DNA of 64,000 bases from Archivesica marissinica (GCA_014843695.1 CM026390.1:3059213-3123212); one strand, 5' to 3'. Positions 46,372 through 59,784 are shown, counted from the first letter of the stretch. A program made the numbers and translations. Notes: a model not told the origin generated them from the sequence alone.

Positions 46372-46580
46372 TGCTGTGTGTTTTACGTTTATTTATCGTC
46401 GCTACCGGTTGCCCATATGAGCGACGACTCCTGAAAAGATTAGTTATTTTAGATTTTGGAGGATAGTGCATGATAGAGACCAATTCCAGAATCTCCTCTG
46501 GTTCTTTTACGTGCACGGTGTAAAGCACCGACACGAGACCTCGGTTTAACGTCCCATCTGAAAGACTGTTAATTTTATTA
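46372..46580 (-). mobile_element. Headless copy of the 41-kb conserved-domain SINE
   Basis: It matches 41302-41513 (TTTATTTATCGTCGC, GCCCATATGAGCGACG, GGTTCTTTTACGTGCACGG, GAGACCTCGGTTTAACG) and ends at TTAATTTTATTA, exactly where the tRNA head would begin. The head has been replaced by the foldback unit at 46582. It is 5'-truncated in the sense of the SINE transcript. Confidence 0.85.
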
Positions 46581-46581
46581 A

Positions 46582-46650
46582 CCCTATCCTAGGATAGAGG
46601 TACAAGGCTTTTGGTGCCTTAATTTATAAACGTTCAAGCTCATGTGGTTA
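46582..46650. repeat. Isolated unit of the 45.2-kb foldback repeat
   Basis: CTATCCTAGGATAGAGGTAC, then AAGGCTTTTGGTGCCTTA and CAAGCTCATGTGGTT, match the units at 45247-45400 with several changes. CTATCCTAGGATAG is a perfect palindrome. Confidence 0.75.
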
Positions 46651-47040
46651 AGCACCTCCAACCAAGGGAAATAAATATAACACAAAACGCCATTTGGAAA
46701 TTACCCACCGAGACCCCCTCGATACATGTTCATGCAGTCACATAAGTGACGTCATATTGTGTACCTATTCTGGGTCAAGGTTTGCTATTTCGTAGAGATG
46801 TGTACTCATTTAACCCTTTCCTTCATAGAGATTTAGGTTAATATACTATTATATCTCCATACATGTTTCGTTTCGATAAAGGATAACTTGAATGTGGTAT
46901 CCGATTGTTCGATATGATGGTATCTAATTATTTTATGGAGTAGTAGTCTTGGTTTAAGATCTTGTCAGTTTACTGTCTACAACATATATCTTAAGTATAC
47001 TATACAGACATGAAACAACACTGTGCTTATTCCGGGGATG
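46651..47040. other. Single-copy spacer
   Basis: No gene was recognised. Confidence 0.5.
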
Positions 47041-47112
47041 GGGTCACAGGTGTAGCGGGAGCCACGTAGGTAGGGATAGACGCCATCAATGGACCGGCTA
47101 CACTCTGTGATG
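47041..47112. repeat. Third copy of hairpin family H
   Basis: The arms TCACAGGTGTAGC (47044) and GCTACACTCTGTGA (ending 47110) and the loop GTAGGTAGGGAT are shared with 38696-38762. A change from GATCGACCC to GATAGACGCC lies in the loop. The flanks are unrelated to those at 38.7 kb apart from a nearby TTGGAAGT. Confidence 0.8.
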
Positions 47113-47970
47113 CACTTTTGGAAGTAAGCACAGGTTTTCGTATGTCATTTTATTTAAGAAATAATAAGTATCAACCGTGGTATATCGCAGAATAACCCGA
47201 GTTTGAGGTTCTTATGTGTAGAAATATATCACGAAGGCCGAAGATTCTAACACGACTTACTTCTAATAATTTTAAAGGAGTATATTCTTCAAATGCCGCT
47301 GCATTTGGCTTTCAAAATTTCCTCCCGCGTAAGGGGTGATGACGTTATTTTTTATGGAAAATATCAATCTAGTGCATAAATGAACAAAAGTTGTAACTGA
47401 TCAATAATTTTATTTATTTTGTCAAATAAAACTGTACAGAATAGTAACTGAAACGTTACTTAACAGAAAAACAAGACGGACAACTTGATTGCGTGTATTA
47501 TAGATCGATGTATATAAAATTGAATGGTGTACATTTATTGTATTATAATTTGACGTCTGTACAAAATGTTTGGCAAAGGAACTAAAATAAAACATTTACT
47601 TACTTACTTAATTAATAAAAAACTTAAGGATAATATTTCGTTTATAAATACATTTACTTACCGTGCATGTATGACATATATGCGTATACATATATACTAT
47701 CGGGTAAGGTATATATGGTTAGGTGACTTTCAGGCTATAGGAAATGTTCAACCTTACCCGGTCAGCTAACAAAACGAGTTATATACCAAAATGTTTGTAA
47801 ATGTCTGAAGTTTGCCACACATGCGGCATAAATTGGCATAAATCGTGGCGTTCGGAGAAATCCAAGATGACGTCCAAAATGGCCGTCAAAAGTTGGTAGT
47901 CTACTTAAAGGACTATAAATGGTCCAGAAGTTTACATTTTATGATTTTATTTCATTTTTTTGTATTCAAA
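47113..47970. other. AT-rich spacer
   Basis: A 67-codon frame (47566-47769) has no recognisable motif. No other feature was seen. Confidence 0.5.
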
Positions 47971-48085
47971 ATTGACCCATTGGCTGCCCAATCTGGGTAG
48001 GTGTGCGTTCGAATCCAGCACTAGCTGATATACCCCGAGATTCTGGATGCATTACGCTAATCCAGAATCTGAAACAGGTTAAATA
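47971..48085 (+). mobile_element. Possible tRNA-derived SINE fragment
   Basis: GTGTGCGTTCGAATCCAGCA contains a B-box-like GTTCGAATCC, and the stretch ends in TAAATAAATAAG. The A-box half is not evident, so this is either a truncated SINE or a chance match. Confidence 0.35.
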
Positions 48086-48606
48086 AATAAGAATTAAACT
48101 TTTCGTAAAATTTAAATTTTGAATTGGATCTTTTAATTATAGCCCGACCCGCCCCGGTACCTCACGCCAAGCGAGTTTCCCAAACAAACTACATACACTA
48201 CAACAGAACCGTAAACATAGACTAGACAACCAAAATTAGGCCGGGTCGGCAGTATTATATATGCAAATAATTAAATCATATTAGAAAGACTATTTCACTA
48301 CATTTTTCTATTTTCGTATGTAACCCATGTCATATTTATGTTAAAGGGAAATAATTATTGATATTTAGTACATGTACATTATAATGTTTCCAAACCCTGC
48401 TGCAAGCGTACCGTACGCCCAATAGTTTCCCTTATATGGCCTTATTAAAATCACTGGTCTGACTCATATCATAATTATATAGCCTGGTCCCATACTATGT
48501 CTTTGTATAATATATACTAGTCTTCACTACTATTGTGTATACAGTATTATGGGTGAGTGATTGTGAGTGACGATCAGGTCAGATGTGTGAATGAGTGAAC
48601 TAACTC
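48086..48606. other. Single-copy spacer
   Basis: Contains AGCCCGACCCGCC (48141) and a loosely inverse GGCCGGGTCGGC (48240). No gene was recognised. Confidence 0.5.
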
Positions 48607-49622
48607 AACTAATTCACAGGGATTCGGCACGTTTGGGGGTACTAGTATATATATTTAAGTACAGGGATTCTACTCTGTGGGATGTCAGATTTCGCATCGA
48701 TCAGTAAAATGGCCATATCTGAAACAATTTTGTACAAAGCTGTCCAAATATAACGCCTATCCCGAGTCTTTATATTGTTCTTCAAATAAAACACAACTTT
48801 AAGCTGCATGCATGTATACTTTGCAAACAATTGCCACATACATTGGCCATAGCAATTCACATTTCCATACTAGGACACGGGTGCTGTCAGCAACAACAAA
48901 AAATCTTCGACGGGAGAGTTTTAACTGTGAATAACATTATCAATAAAATGTGTTTCCACTAACCTGTATGTTTATTCGGCAAAAATGTACGTCAAAAAGA
49001 GATTTCGTAGCATTTTCAATTTGTTTTGAAAAATTCTAAAGCGGCGCAATTCGCATTGAAACATGCGTTGAAACGAGCGTTCTGATTGGATTATGATTGT
49101 TCTTCATATATAAAAAAAATCTTGTTACATTCTAATAATCCAATCAGAACGCTCGTTTCAACGCTGGTTTCAATGCGAATTGCGCCGCTTTAGAATTTTT
49201 CAAAACAAATTGAAAATGCTACGAAATCTCTTTTTGACGTACATTTTTGCCGAATAAACATACAGGTTAGTGGAAACACATTTTATTGATAATGTTATTC
49301 ACAGTTAAAACTCTCCCGTCGAAGATTTTTTTTTGTTGCTGACAGAACCCGTGTCCTAGTATGGAAATGTGACCTGCTATGGCCAATGTATGTGGCAATT
49401 GTTTGCAAAGTATACATGCATGCAGCTTAAAGTTGTGTTTTATTTGAAGAACAATATAAAGACTCGGGATAGGCGTTATATTTGGACAGCTTTGTACAAA
49501 ATTGTTTCAGATATGGCCATTTTACTGATCGATGCGAAATCTGACATCCCACAGAGTAGAATCCCTGTACTTAAATATATATACTAGTACCCCCAAACGT
49601 GCCGAATCCCTGTGAACTAATT
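48607..49622. mobile_element. 1000-bp palindromic (foldback) DNA transposon with 8-bp target-site duplication
   Basis: AACTAATT at 48607-48614 and again at 49615-49622 flanks a 1000-bp element that starts CACAGGGATTCGGCACG and ends with its inverse. The arms (48615-49094 and 49135-49614) are 480 bp each with fewer than about ten differences seen by eye. The loop is 40 bp (49095-49134). Each arm contains a 72-codon open frame (48642-48860 minus and 49369-49587 plus), nearly identical because the arms are, and with no recognisable domain. The 8-bp duplication is compatible with hAT, P or related superfamilies. No transposase is present. Confidence 0.9.
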
Positions 49623-50081
49623 AGGTGCACTTTCCAACTAACTTGTTCAAGACCCTTATCCCACACTCTATCTCTACTAGTCAAACGGATAAGTTGTGAA
49701 GCTATCCTGTTTACGTTAATATATACTATACTAGTAACTATATACATATATACCTTATATGTATCAGCTGATAGCCGGACTCTGGTAATGTAATGTTTTA
49801 TCTTTGATATTTTACATTGTAAAATATTTATTTGAAATGCTTGAATTGGAATTGTGTATTTACTATTTTGTATTGTGAAATTAAGTAGAATGATTTGTAC
49901 ATAATAATATTATGTATATATTGTATTTTACAGGCTCTTTATATCCATATATACGAAAATACGAAAACAACCAGAGTTTGTTATATCTATAAACTCCCGG
50001 GTCTACACGTATAAAATGAAATAAATAAAATTGCATAATTAAAGCTCAAATTATTTTGGGGTATAAAATTACAGGGCCTTC
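49623..50081. other. AT-rich spacer
   Basis: No gene, RNA or repeat was recognised. Confidence 0.55.
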
Positions 50082-50350
<269 letters not shown>

Positions 50351-50524
50351 CCATTTAGCTATCATGCAGTGGATAAGTAGTCGCCATATCTATCCCACCT
50401 CCATAGATATTACTGGGACTACATGATATGCTGTCCTTTATTATGAACATTGGTTTGGCTACTACATCGTCAATGTATGTCGTATTAGTAATGGCGTCAA
50501 CAGGTGCTTCTATGAGGGAAAGGG

Positions 50525-51013
50525 TTAAAGCGACATTACATCGCAAAAAGGAAATAAAATGCATTTGTTCACGTATAAATGCATTGCTACTACAAGTTCT
50601 TCTGAATACATTCGAAAACTAACATTGAATCAATAAACAGTGTGTTTGTGGTATACAAACTTTCAAAAGTGAAAGTAAGATTTCATATAACGGACATCCA
50701 CGCTCCTGAATTGACGTTTGCTTGCCCTTGGGAGTCAATACTAAACACGCGATACTTTCGTTTAGAAATAATTTAACTAAGATTAGGCACACATGTGAGA
50801 TATCACGGTACATATGTACCATATCTCGTGTTATTCAGGATAAACGCGTTGTATTACTCATGAATGTCGACCATATTTACATTATTTTATTATGTCAACA
50901 AACCGCGTATCCGACGTTTGTTTATTTGTTGGAATACTCAGTTTTTGAGGCAAATAGCAAATTACATTCTGCAGACATTTCTGTCGTTTTCACCGATGTA
51001 GTGTCGCTTTTAA
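50525..51013. mobile_element. TTAA-flanked MITE, relative of 21019-21701
   Basis: TTAAAGCGACATTACATCGC (50525) and GATGTAGTGTCGCTTTTAA (ending 51013) are inverted with one substitution and one extra base. The end sequence closely matches the terminal repeat of the 21-kb element (TTAAAGC, then GACATTACATCGC versus AGCATTACATCGC). The interior is not obviously related and has no transposase. The left end here is single, not amplified. Confidence 0.7.
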
Positions 51014-51990
51014 GCTCCGTGGATATGGTATAGTATGGAGATACGGATTAGGATGGATTTATGGAACAATTAAGATACAAAGACTGAATAGAGAGTACAG
51101 GGTATTTTTTCCGTGAAATAATGTTGGAACACTGTATATATTTTAGTGTTTCAATACATTTTTTGCAAGGTTGCTTACCTGATTGCTTCAATATTACATC
51201 GCATTTTCACAAGAGCAAGTACGTGAACCACCGTAAGTTGTTGGTATAAGTTTTGCATTCTTCACAGTAATTCCTTATAAGTCACCTCTCCAAAATTTAC
51301 AAAATAAAAACAAAACATCGGCCAAGATTACCAGACAACCGTTCTCATATTCCAGTTTTCTCAATATTATGTAAGCACCCATTAAGGATTTGTAAAACAT
51401 AAGTTTGACCTGGACACACCAATACAGGTGCGTGCATGGAATACAGTCGTATTTGGCGTAGATAACTCATAGCAATATGGCGTCTGAAAACTATACAACA
51501 GGACACTTCCATAGTGAATTTGAAAATCGCGTTTATGGCAAAACGACCTAACGGAATAAAAAATCCTTGAAATTTGGGAGGGTTGACTTTTTTTTATAAA
51601 TCAGCAAACATATATTTATTTTAAGATTAATGCTTTACAAATGCTCTGTTCAGACCAAGGTTTGTGTTTGGGATGGGGTGAGACTTTAGTAATCAGGTAA
51701 CGACCAGTTGTAGCTTATAAATAATGTGTCATGGTGTCAATTACTTTCAGTATTCTGGTATGTATACAATATGAGCACAGGTTCCTTGTGATTTGTATTA
51801 CAGTGTTCTGTCATAAGTGACCATGTATCAGCAGGTGCTACGCCTGGTAGGCTACATCGTTCACCCTATTGTCTCATTATTTCCACCTTTGCAGTTATTA
51901 TTAATAAATAAGAACGCTGTCTATTTGTTAAACAACTATTTATTTGTCTATGTTGTCAAACAATGGCCACGGTTATCTGAAATGATAGAA
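51014..51990. other. Single-copy AT-rich region
   Basis: No gene was recognised. A short frame at ATGGCGTCTG (51477) stops after about 24 codons. Confidence 0.5.
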
Positions 51991-52135
51991 CACAATTATG
52001 ATATGATGTGCTACAATCCTCTACACAATTATGATATGATGTGCTACAATCCTCTACACAATTATGATATGATGTGCTACAATCCTCTACACAATTATGA
52101 TATGATGTGCTACAATCCTCTACACAATTATTGTT
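51991..52135. repeat. 33-bp tandem repeat running into the gap
   Basis: AATTATGATATGATGTGCTA followed by CAATCCTCTACAC repeats four times and is cut off by the N run. The true array length is unknown. Confidence 0.93.
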
Positions 52136-53135
52136 NNNNNNNNNNNNNNNNNNNNNNNNNNNNNNNNNNNNNNNNNNNNNNNNNNNNNNNNNNNNNNNNN
52201 NNNNNNNNNNNNNNNNNNNNNNNNNNNNNNNNNNNNNNNNNNNNNNNNNNNNNNNNNNNNNNNNNNNNNNNNNNNNNNNNNNNNNNNNNNNNNNNNNNNN
52301 NNNNNNNNNNNNNNNNNNNNNNNNNNNNNNNNNNNNNNNNNNNNNNNNNNNNNNNNNNNNNNNNNNNNNNNNNNNNNNNNNNNNNNNNNNNNNNNNNNNN
52401 NNNNNNNNNNNNNNNNNNNNNNNNNNNNNNNNNNNNNNNNNNNNNNNNNNNNNNNNNNNNNNNNNNNNNNNNNNNNNNNNNNNNNNNNNNNNNNNNNNNN
52501 NNNNNNNNNNNNNNNNNNNNNNNNNNNNNNNNNNNNNNNNNNNNNNNNNNNNNNNNNNNNNNNNNNNNNNNNNNNNNNNNNNNNNNNNNNNNNNNNNNNN
52601 NNNNNNNNNNNNNNNNNNNNNNNNNNNNNNNNNNNNNNNNNNNNNNNNNNNNNNNNNNNNNNNNNNNNNNNNNNNNNNNNNNNNNNNNNNNNNNNNNNNN
52701 NNNNNNNNNNNNNNNNNNNNNNNNNNNNNNNNNNNNNNNNNNNNNNNNNNNNNNNNNNNNNNNNNNNNNNNNNNNNNNNNNNNNNNNNNNNNNNNNNNNN
52801 NNNNNNNNNNNNNNNNNNNNNNNNNNNNNNNNNNNNNNNNNNNNNNNNNNNNNNNNNNNNNNNNNNNNNNNNNNNNNNNNNNNNNNNNNNNNNNNNNNNN
52901 NNNNNNNNNNNNNNNNNNNNNNNNNNNNNNNNNNNNNNNNNNNNNNNNNNNNNNNNNNNNNNNNNNNNNNNNNNNNNNNNNNNNNNNNNNNNNNNNNNNN
53001 NNNNNNNNNNNNNNNNNNNNNNNNNNNNNNNNNNNNNNNNNNNNNNNNNNNNNNNNNNNNNNNNNNNNNNNNNNNNNNNNNNNNNNNNNNNNNNNNNNNN
53101 NNNNNNNNNNNNNNNNNNNNNNNNNNNNNNNNNNN
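52136..53135. other. Assembly gap, 1000 N
   Basis: A fixed-size run of 1000 N lies between the 33-bp array and a partial copy of the MITE described below. The true content is unknown. Confidence 0.99.
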
Positions 53136-53431
53136 ACGGTCAATTAAAAAAATGGCTGATAAGTTTTTTTTTTTTTTTTTCTCCGAGACCTCACTAGGTT
53201 TGTTAACATATATATGCAGCTGTAAAACAATGACAAGAACTGGACCCTATAATAGGCTAATATTGTTCGCAATTCCTTTTTGGAGAGGCTTTCCCAGTTT
53301 CTGCCGCATTTCGATCATGTCCGTTCTCACTTCGAGTCCGTGCGGCAATTTCCGTCATCATTCGGGTCCCGCTCTGGGGCTGGACTTATTTTTTTTAGAC
53401 TCCCATTTTGATATTTCTGCCTAATACTATG
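53136..53431. mobile_element. Array MITE, copy 0 (partial)
   Basis: The right part of the element is preserved from ACGGTCAATTAAAAAAATGG onward, and the left is lost in the gap. It lacks the CACCCGGGCTTTCCC duplicate present in most other copies and reads ATTTCGATCATG where others have ATTTCCATCACG. Confidence 0.9.
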
Positions 53432-53711
53432 CGCGAGACTACATAACAATATTGTACTACATTTCATCACTGTCCTAATGTATAAACGTGAGACTACATA
53501 GCAATATTGTACTTCATTTCATCACTGTCCTAATGTATAAACGTGAGACTACATAACAATATTGTACTACATTTCATCACTGTCCTAATGTATAAAGGTG
53601 AGACTACATAGCAATATTGTACTACATTTCATCACTGTCCTAATGTACAGTGAGACTACATAACAATATTGTATTTCATTTCATCACTGTCCTAATGTAT
53701 AAACGTGAGAC

Positions 53712-54121
53712 CACAGTATTAGGGAGAGAGCCGTCGGGCCGTCTTTTCGACGGCCTATCACCTAATAAGACGGTCAATTATATTGGCGACGGTTACCGAC
53801 GGCCAGTTAAAAAAATGGCTGATAAGTTTGTTCTTTTTTTTTTTTTTTTTTCTCCGAGACCTCACTAGGTTTGTTAACATATATATGCAGCTGTAAAACA
53901 ATGACAAGAACTGGACCCTATAATAGGCTAATATTGTTCGCAATTCCTTTTTGGAGAGGCTTTCCCACCCGGGCTTTCCCAGTTTCTGCCGCATTTCCAT
54001 CACGTCAGTTCGCCGTTCTCACATCGAGTCCGTGCGGCAATTTCCGTCATCATTCGGGTCCCGCTCTGGGCTGGACTTATTTTTTTAGACTCCCATTTGG
54101 ATATTTCTGCCTAATACTATG
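53712..54121. mobile_element. Array MITE, copy 1
   Basis: The reference copy. CACAGTATTAGGGAGA at the left is mirrored by TCTGCCTAATACTATG at the right, and CGTGAGAC occurs on both sides (53704-53711, 54122-54129). Inside lie GGCCGTCTTTTCGACGGCC (a 7-bp stem with a TTTTC loop) and further CCGACGG inverse copies, then a T run of about 20. Open frames on both strands (for example MRQKLGKPGWESLSKKE on the minus strand) show no known domain. Confidence 0.88.
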
Positions 54122-55279
54122 CGTGAGACTACATAACAATATTGTACTACATTTCATCACTGTCCTAATGTATAAACGTGAGACTACATAACAATATTGT
54201 ACTTCATTTCATCACTGTCCTAATGTATAAACGTGAGACTACATAACAATATTGTACTTCATTTCATCACTGTCCTAATGTATAAACGTGAGACTACATA
54301 ACATATTGTACTTCATTTCATCACTGTCCTAATGTATAAACTTGAGACTACATAACAATATTGTACTACATTTCATCACTGTCCTAATGTATAAACGTGA
54401 GACTACATAACAATATTGTACTTCATTTCATCACTGTCCTAATGTATAAACGTGAGACTACATAACAATATTGTATTACATTTCATCACTGTCCTAATGT
54501 ATAAAGGTGAGACTACATAACAATATTGTACTTCATTTCATCACTGTCCTAATGTATAAACGTGAGACTACATAACAATATTGTACTTCATTTCATCACT
54601 GTCCTAATGTATAAACGTGAGACTACATAACAATATTGTACTTCATTTCATCACTGTCCTAATGTAAAATGTGAGACTACATAACAATATTGTATTTCAT
54701 TTCATCACTGTCCTAATGTATAAAGGTGAGACTACATAACAATATTGTACTTCATTTCATCACTGTCCTAATGTATAAACGTGAGACTACATAACAATAT
54801 TGTACTTCATTTCATCACTGTCCTAATGTATAAACGTGAGACTACATAACAATATTGTACTACATTTCATCACTGTCCTAATGTATAAACATGAGACTAC
54901 ATAACAATATTGTACTTCATTTCATCACTGTCCTAATGTATAAACGTGAGACTACATAACAATATTGTACTTCATTTCATCACTGTCCTAATGTATAAAC
55001 ATGAGACTACATAACAATATTGTACTACATTTCATCACTGTCCTAATGTATAAACGTGAGACTACATAGCAATATTGTACTTCATTTCATCACTGTCCTA
55101 ATGTATAAACGTGAGACTACATAACAATATTGTACTACATTTCATCACTGTCCTAATGTATAAAGGTGAGACTACATAGCAATATTGTACTACATTTCAT
55201 CACTGTCCTAATGTACAGTGAGACTACATAACAATATTGTATTTCATTTCATCACTGTCCTAATGTATAAACGTGAGAC

Positions 55280-55671
55280 CACAGTATTAGGCAGAGAGCC
55301 GTCGGGCCGTCTTTTCGACGGCCTATCACCTAATAAGACGGTCAATTATATTGGCGACGGTTACCGACGGCCAGTTAAAAAAATGGCTGATAAGTTGTTT
55401 TTTTTGTTTTTTTTCTCCGAGACCTCATTAGGTTTGTTAACTGTAAAACAATGACAAGAACTGGACCTATAATAGGCTAATATTGTTCGCAATTCCTTTT
55501 TGGAGAGGCTTTCCCACCCGGGCTTTCCCAGTTTCTGCCGCATTTCGATCACGTCAGTTCGCCGTTCTCACATCGAGTCCGTGCGGCAATTTCCGTCATC
55601 ATTCGGGTCCCGCTCTGGGGCTGGACTTATTTTTTTAGACTCCCATTTGGATATTTCTGCCTAATACTATG
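55280..55671. mobile_element. Array MITE, copy 2
   Basis: Same ends. It lacks ATATATATGCAG between GTTAAC and TGTAAAAC and has an interrupted T run (TTTTTTTGTTTT). The right flank is CGCGAGAC, one change from the left CGTGAGAC. Confidence 0.88.
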
Positions 55672-55949
55672 CGCGAGACTACATAACAATATTGTACTAC
55701 ATTTCATCACTGTCCTAATGTATAAACGTGAGACTACATAGCAATATTGTACTTCATTTCATCACTGTCCTAATGTATAAACGTGAGACTACATAACAAT
55801 ATTGTACTACATTTCATCACTGTCCTAATGTATAAAGGTGAGACTACATAGCATATTGTACTACATTTATCACTGTCCTAATGTACAGTGAGACTACATA
55901 ACAATATTGTATTTCATTTCATCACTGTCCTAATGTATAAACGTGAGAC

Positions 55950-56371
55950 CACAGTATTAGGGAGAGAGCCGTCGGGCCGTCTTTCGACGGCCTATCACCT
56001 AATAAGACGGTCAATTATATTGGCGACGGTTACCGACGGCCAGTTAAAAAAATGGCTGATAACATTTTTTTTGTTTTTGTTTTTTTTTGTTTTTTTGTTT
56101 CTTCTCCTAGACCTCACTAGGTTTGTTAACATATATATGCAGCTGTAAAACAATGACAAGAACTGGACCCTATAATAGGCTAATATTGTTCGCAATTCCT
56201 TTTTGGAGAGGCTTTCCCACCCGGGCTTTCCCAGTTTCTGCCGCATTTCGATCACGTCAGTTCGCCGTTCTCACTTCGAGTCCGTGCGGCAATTTCCGTC
56301 ATCATTCGGGTCCGCTCTGGGGCTGGACTTATTTTTTTAGACTCCCATTTGATATTTCTGCCTATACTATG
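55950..56371. mobile_element. Array MITE, copy 3
   Basis: Same ends, with one base lost at the right (CCTATACTATG). It has the longest and most interrupted T tract (TTTTTGTTTTTGT type) and several single-base deletions. Confidence 0.88.
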
Positions 56372-57531
56372 CGTGAGACTACATAACAATATTGTACTAC
56401 ATTTCATCACTGTCCTAATGTATAAACGTGAGACTACATAACAATATTGTACTTCATTTCATCACTGTCCTAATGTATAAACGTGAGACTACATAACAAT
56501 ATTGTACTTCATTTCATCACTGTCCTAATGTATAAACGTGAGACTACATAACAATATTGTACTACATTTCATCACTGTCCTAATGTATAAACATGAGACT
56601 ACATAACAATATTGTACTACATTTCATCACTGTCCTAATGTATAAACGTGAGACTACATAACAATATTGTACTACATTTCATCACTGTCCTAATGTATAA
56701 ACGTGAGACTACATAACAATATTGTACTACATTTCATCACTGTCCTAATGTATAAAGGTGAGACTACATAACAATATTGTACTTCATTTCATCACTGTCC
56801 TAATGTATAAATGTGAGACTACATAACAATATTGTACTTCATTTCATCACTGTCCTAATGTATAAACGTGAGACTACATAACAATATTGTACTTCATTTC
56901 ATCACTGTCCTAATGTATAAACGTGAGACTACATAACAATATTGTATTACATTTCATCACTGTCCTAATGTATAAACGTGAGACTACATAACAATATTGT
57001 ACTACATTTCATCACTGTCCTAATGTATAAACGTGAGACTACATAACAATATTGTACTACATTTCATCACTGTCCTAATGTATAAAGGTGAGACTACATA
57101 ACAATATTGTACTTCATTTCATCACTGTCCTAATGTATAAATGTGAGACTACATAACAATATTGTACTTCATTTCATCACTGTCCTAATGTATAAACGTG
57201 AGACTACATAACAATATTGTACTTCATTTCATCACTGTCCTAATGTATAAACATGAGACTACATAACAATATTGTACTACATTTCATCACTGTCCTAATG
57301 TATAAACGTGAGACTACATAGCAATATTGTACTTCATTTCATCACTGTCCTAATGTATAAACGTGAGACTACATAACAATATTGTACTACATTTCATCAC
57401 TGTCCTAATGTATAAAGGTGAGACTACATAGCAATATTGTACTACATTTCATCACTGTCCTAATGTACAGTGAGACTACATAACAATATTGTATTTCATT
57501 TCATCACTGTCCTAATGTATAAACGTGAGAC

Positions 57532-57931
57532 CACAGTATTAGGGAGAGAGCCGTCGGGCCGTCTTTTCGACGGCCTATCACCTAATAAGACGGTCAATTA
57601 TATTGGCGACGGTTACCGACGGCCAGTTAAAAAAATGGCTGATAAGTTTGTTCTTTTTTTCTCCGAGACCTCACTAGGTTTGTTAACATATATATGCAGC
57701 TGTAAAACAATGACAAGAACTGGACCCTATAATAGGCTAATATTGTTCGCAATTCCTTTTTGGAGAGGCTTTCCCACCCGGGCTTTCCCAGTTTCTGCCG
57801 CATTTCCATCACGTCAGTTCGCCGTTCTCACATCGAGTCCGTGCGGCAATTTCCGTCATCATTCGGGTCCCGCTCTGGGGCTGGACTTATTTTTTTAGAC
57901 TCCCATTTGGATATTTCTGCCTAATACTATG
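57532..57931. mobile_element. Array MITE, copy 4
   Basis: Short T run (TTCTTTTTTTCTCC), otherwise complete. It is part of the block repeated 4223 bp to the right. Confidence 0.9.
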
Positions 57932-58211
57932 CGCGAGACTACATAACAATATTGTACTACATTTCATCACTGTCCTAATGTATAAACGTGAGACTACATA
58001 GCAATATTGTACTTCATTTCATCACTGTCCTAATGTATAAACGTGAGACTACATAACAATATTGTACTACATTTCATCACTGTCCTAATGTATAAAGGTG
58101 AGACTACATAGCAATATTGTACTACATTTCATCACTGTCCTAATGTACAGTGAGACTACATAACAATATTGTATTTCATTTCATCACTGTCCTAATGTAT
58201 AAACGTGAGAC

Positions 58212-58621
58212 CACAGTATTAGGGAGAGAGCCGTCGGGCCGTCTTTTCGACGGCCTATCACCTAATAAGACGGTCAATTATATTGGCGACGGTTACCGAC
58301 GGCCAGTTAAAAAAATGGCTGATAAGTTTGTTCTTTTTTTTTTTTTTTTTCTCCGAGACCTCACTAGGTTTGTTAACATATATATGCAGCTGTAAAACAA
58401 TGACAAGAACTGGACCCTATAATAGGCTAATATTGTTCGCAATTCCTTTTTGGAGAGGCTTTCCCACCCGGGCTTTCCCAGTTTCTGCCGCATTTCCATC
58501 ACGTCAGTTCGCCGTTCTCACATCGAGTCCGTGCGGCAATTTCCGTCATCATTCGGGTCCCGCTCTGGGGCTGGACTTATTTTTTTAGACTCCCATTTGG
58601 ATATTTCTGCCTAATACTATG
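58212..58621. mobile_element. Array MITE, copy 5
   Basis: Long T run of about 18. It matches copy 8, 4223 bp away. Confidence 0.9.
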
Positions 58622-59784
58622 CGTGAGACTACATAACAATATTGTACTACATTTCATCACTGTCCTAATGTATAAACGTGAGACTACATAACAATATTGT
58701 ACTTCATTTCATCACTGTCCTAATGTATAAACGTGAGACTACATAACAATATTGTACTTCATTTCATCACTGTCCTAATGTATAAACGTGAGACTACATA
58801 ACAATATTGTACTTCATTTCATCACTGTCCTAATGTATAAACATGAGACTACATAACAATATTGTACTACATTTCATCACTGTCCTAATGTATAAACGTG
58901 AGACTACATAACAATATTGTACTTCATTTCATCACTGTCCTAATGTATAAACGTGAGACTACATAACAATATTGTATTACATTTCATCACTGTCCTAATG
59001 TATAAAGGTGAGACTACATAACAATATTGTACTTCATTTCATCACTGTCCTAATGTATAAACGTGAGACTACATAACAATATTGTACTTCATTTCATCAC
59101 TGTCCTAATGTATAAACGTGAGACTACATAACAATATTGTACTTCATTTCATCACTGTCCTAATGTATAAACGTGAGACTACATAACAATATTGTATTAC
59201 ATTTCATCACTGTCCTAATGTATAAACGTGAGACTACATAACAATATTGTACTTCATTTCATCACTGTCCTAATGTATAAACGTGAGACTACATGACAAT
59301 ATTGTACTTCATTTCATCACTGTCCTAATGTATAAAGGTGAGACTACATAACAATATTGTACTTCATTTCATCACTGTCCTAATGTATAAACATGAGACT
59401 ACATAACAATATTGTACTACATTTCATCACTGTCCTAATGTATAAACGTGAGACTACATAGCAATATTGTACTTCATTTCATCACTGTCCTAATGTATAA
59501 ACGTGAGACTACATAACAATATTGTACTACATTTCATCACTGTCATAATGTATAAAGGTGAGACTACATAGCAATATTGTACTACATTTCATCACTGTCC
59601 TAATGTATAAACGTGAGACTACATAACAATATTGTATTACATTTCATCACTGTCCTAATGTATAAACGTGAGACTACATAACAATATTGTATTACATTTC
59701 ATCACTGTCCTAATGTATAAACGTGAGACTACATAACAATATTGTATTTCATTTCATCACTGTCCTAATGTATAAACGTGAGAC

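Noticed and set aside
48642..49587. Pair of conserved 72-codon open frames
   Set aside because: They are mirror images in the two arms of a palindromic transposon, so their similarity reflects arm identity and not selection on protein. No domain was seen.
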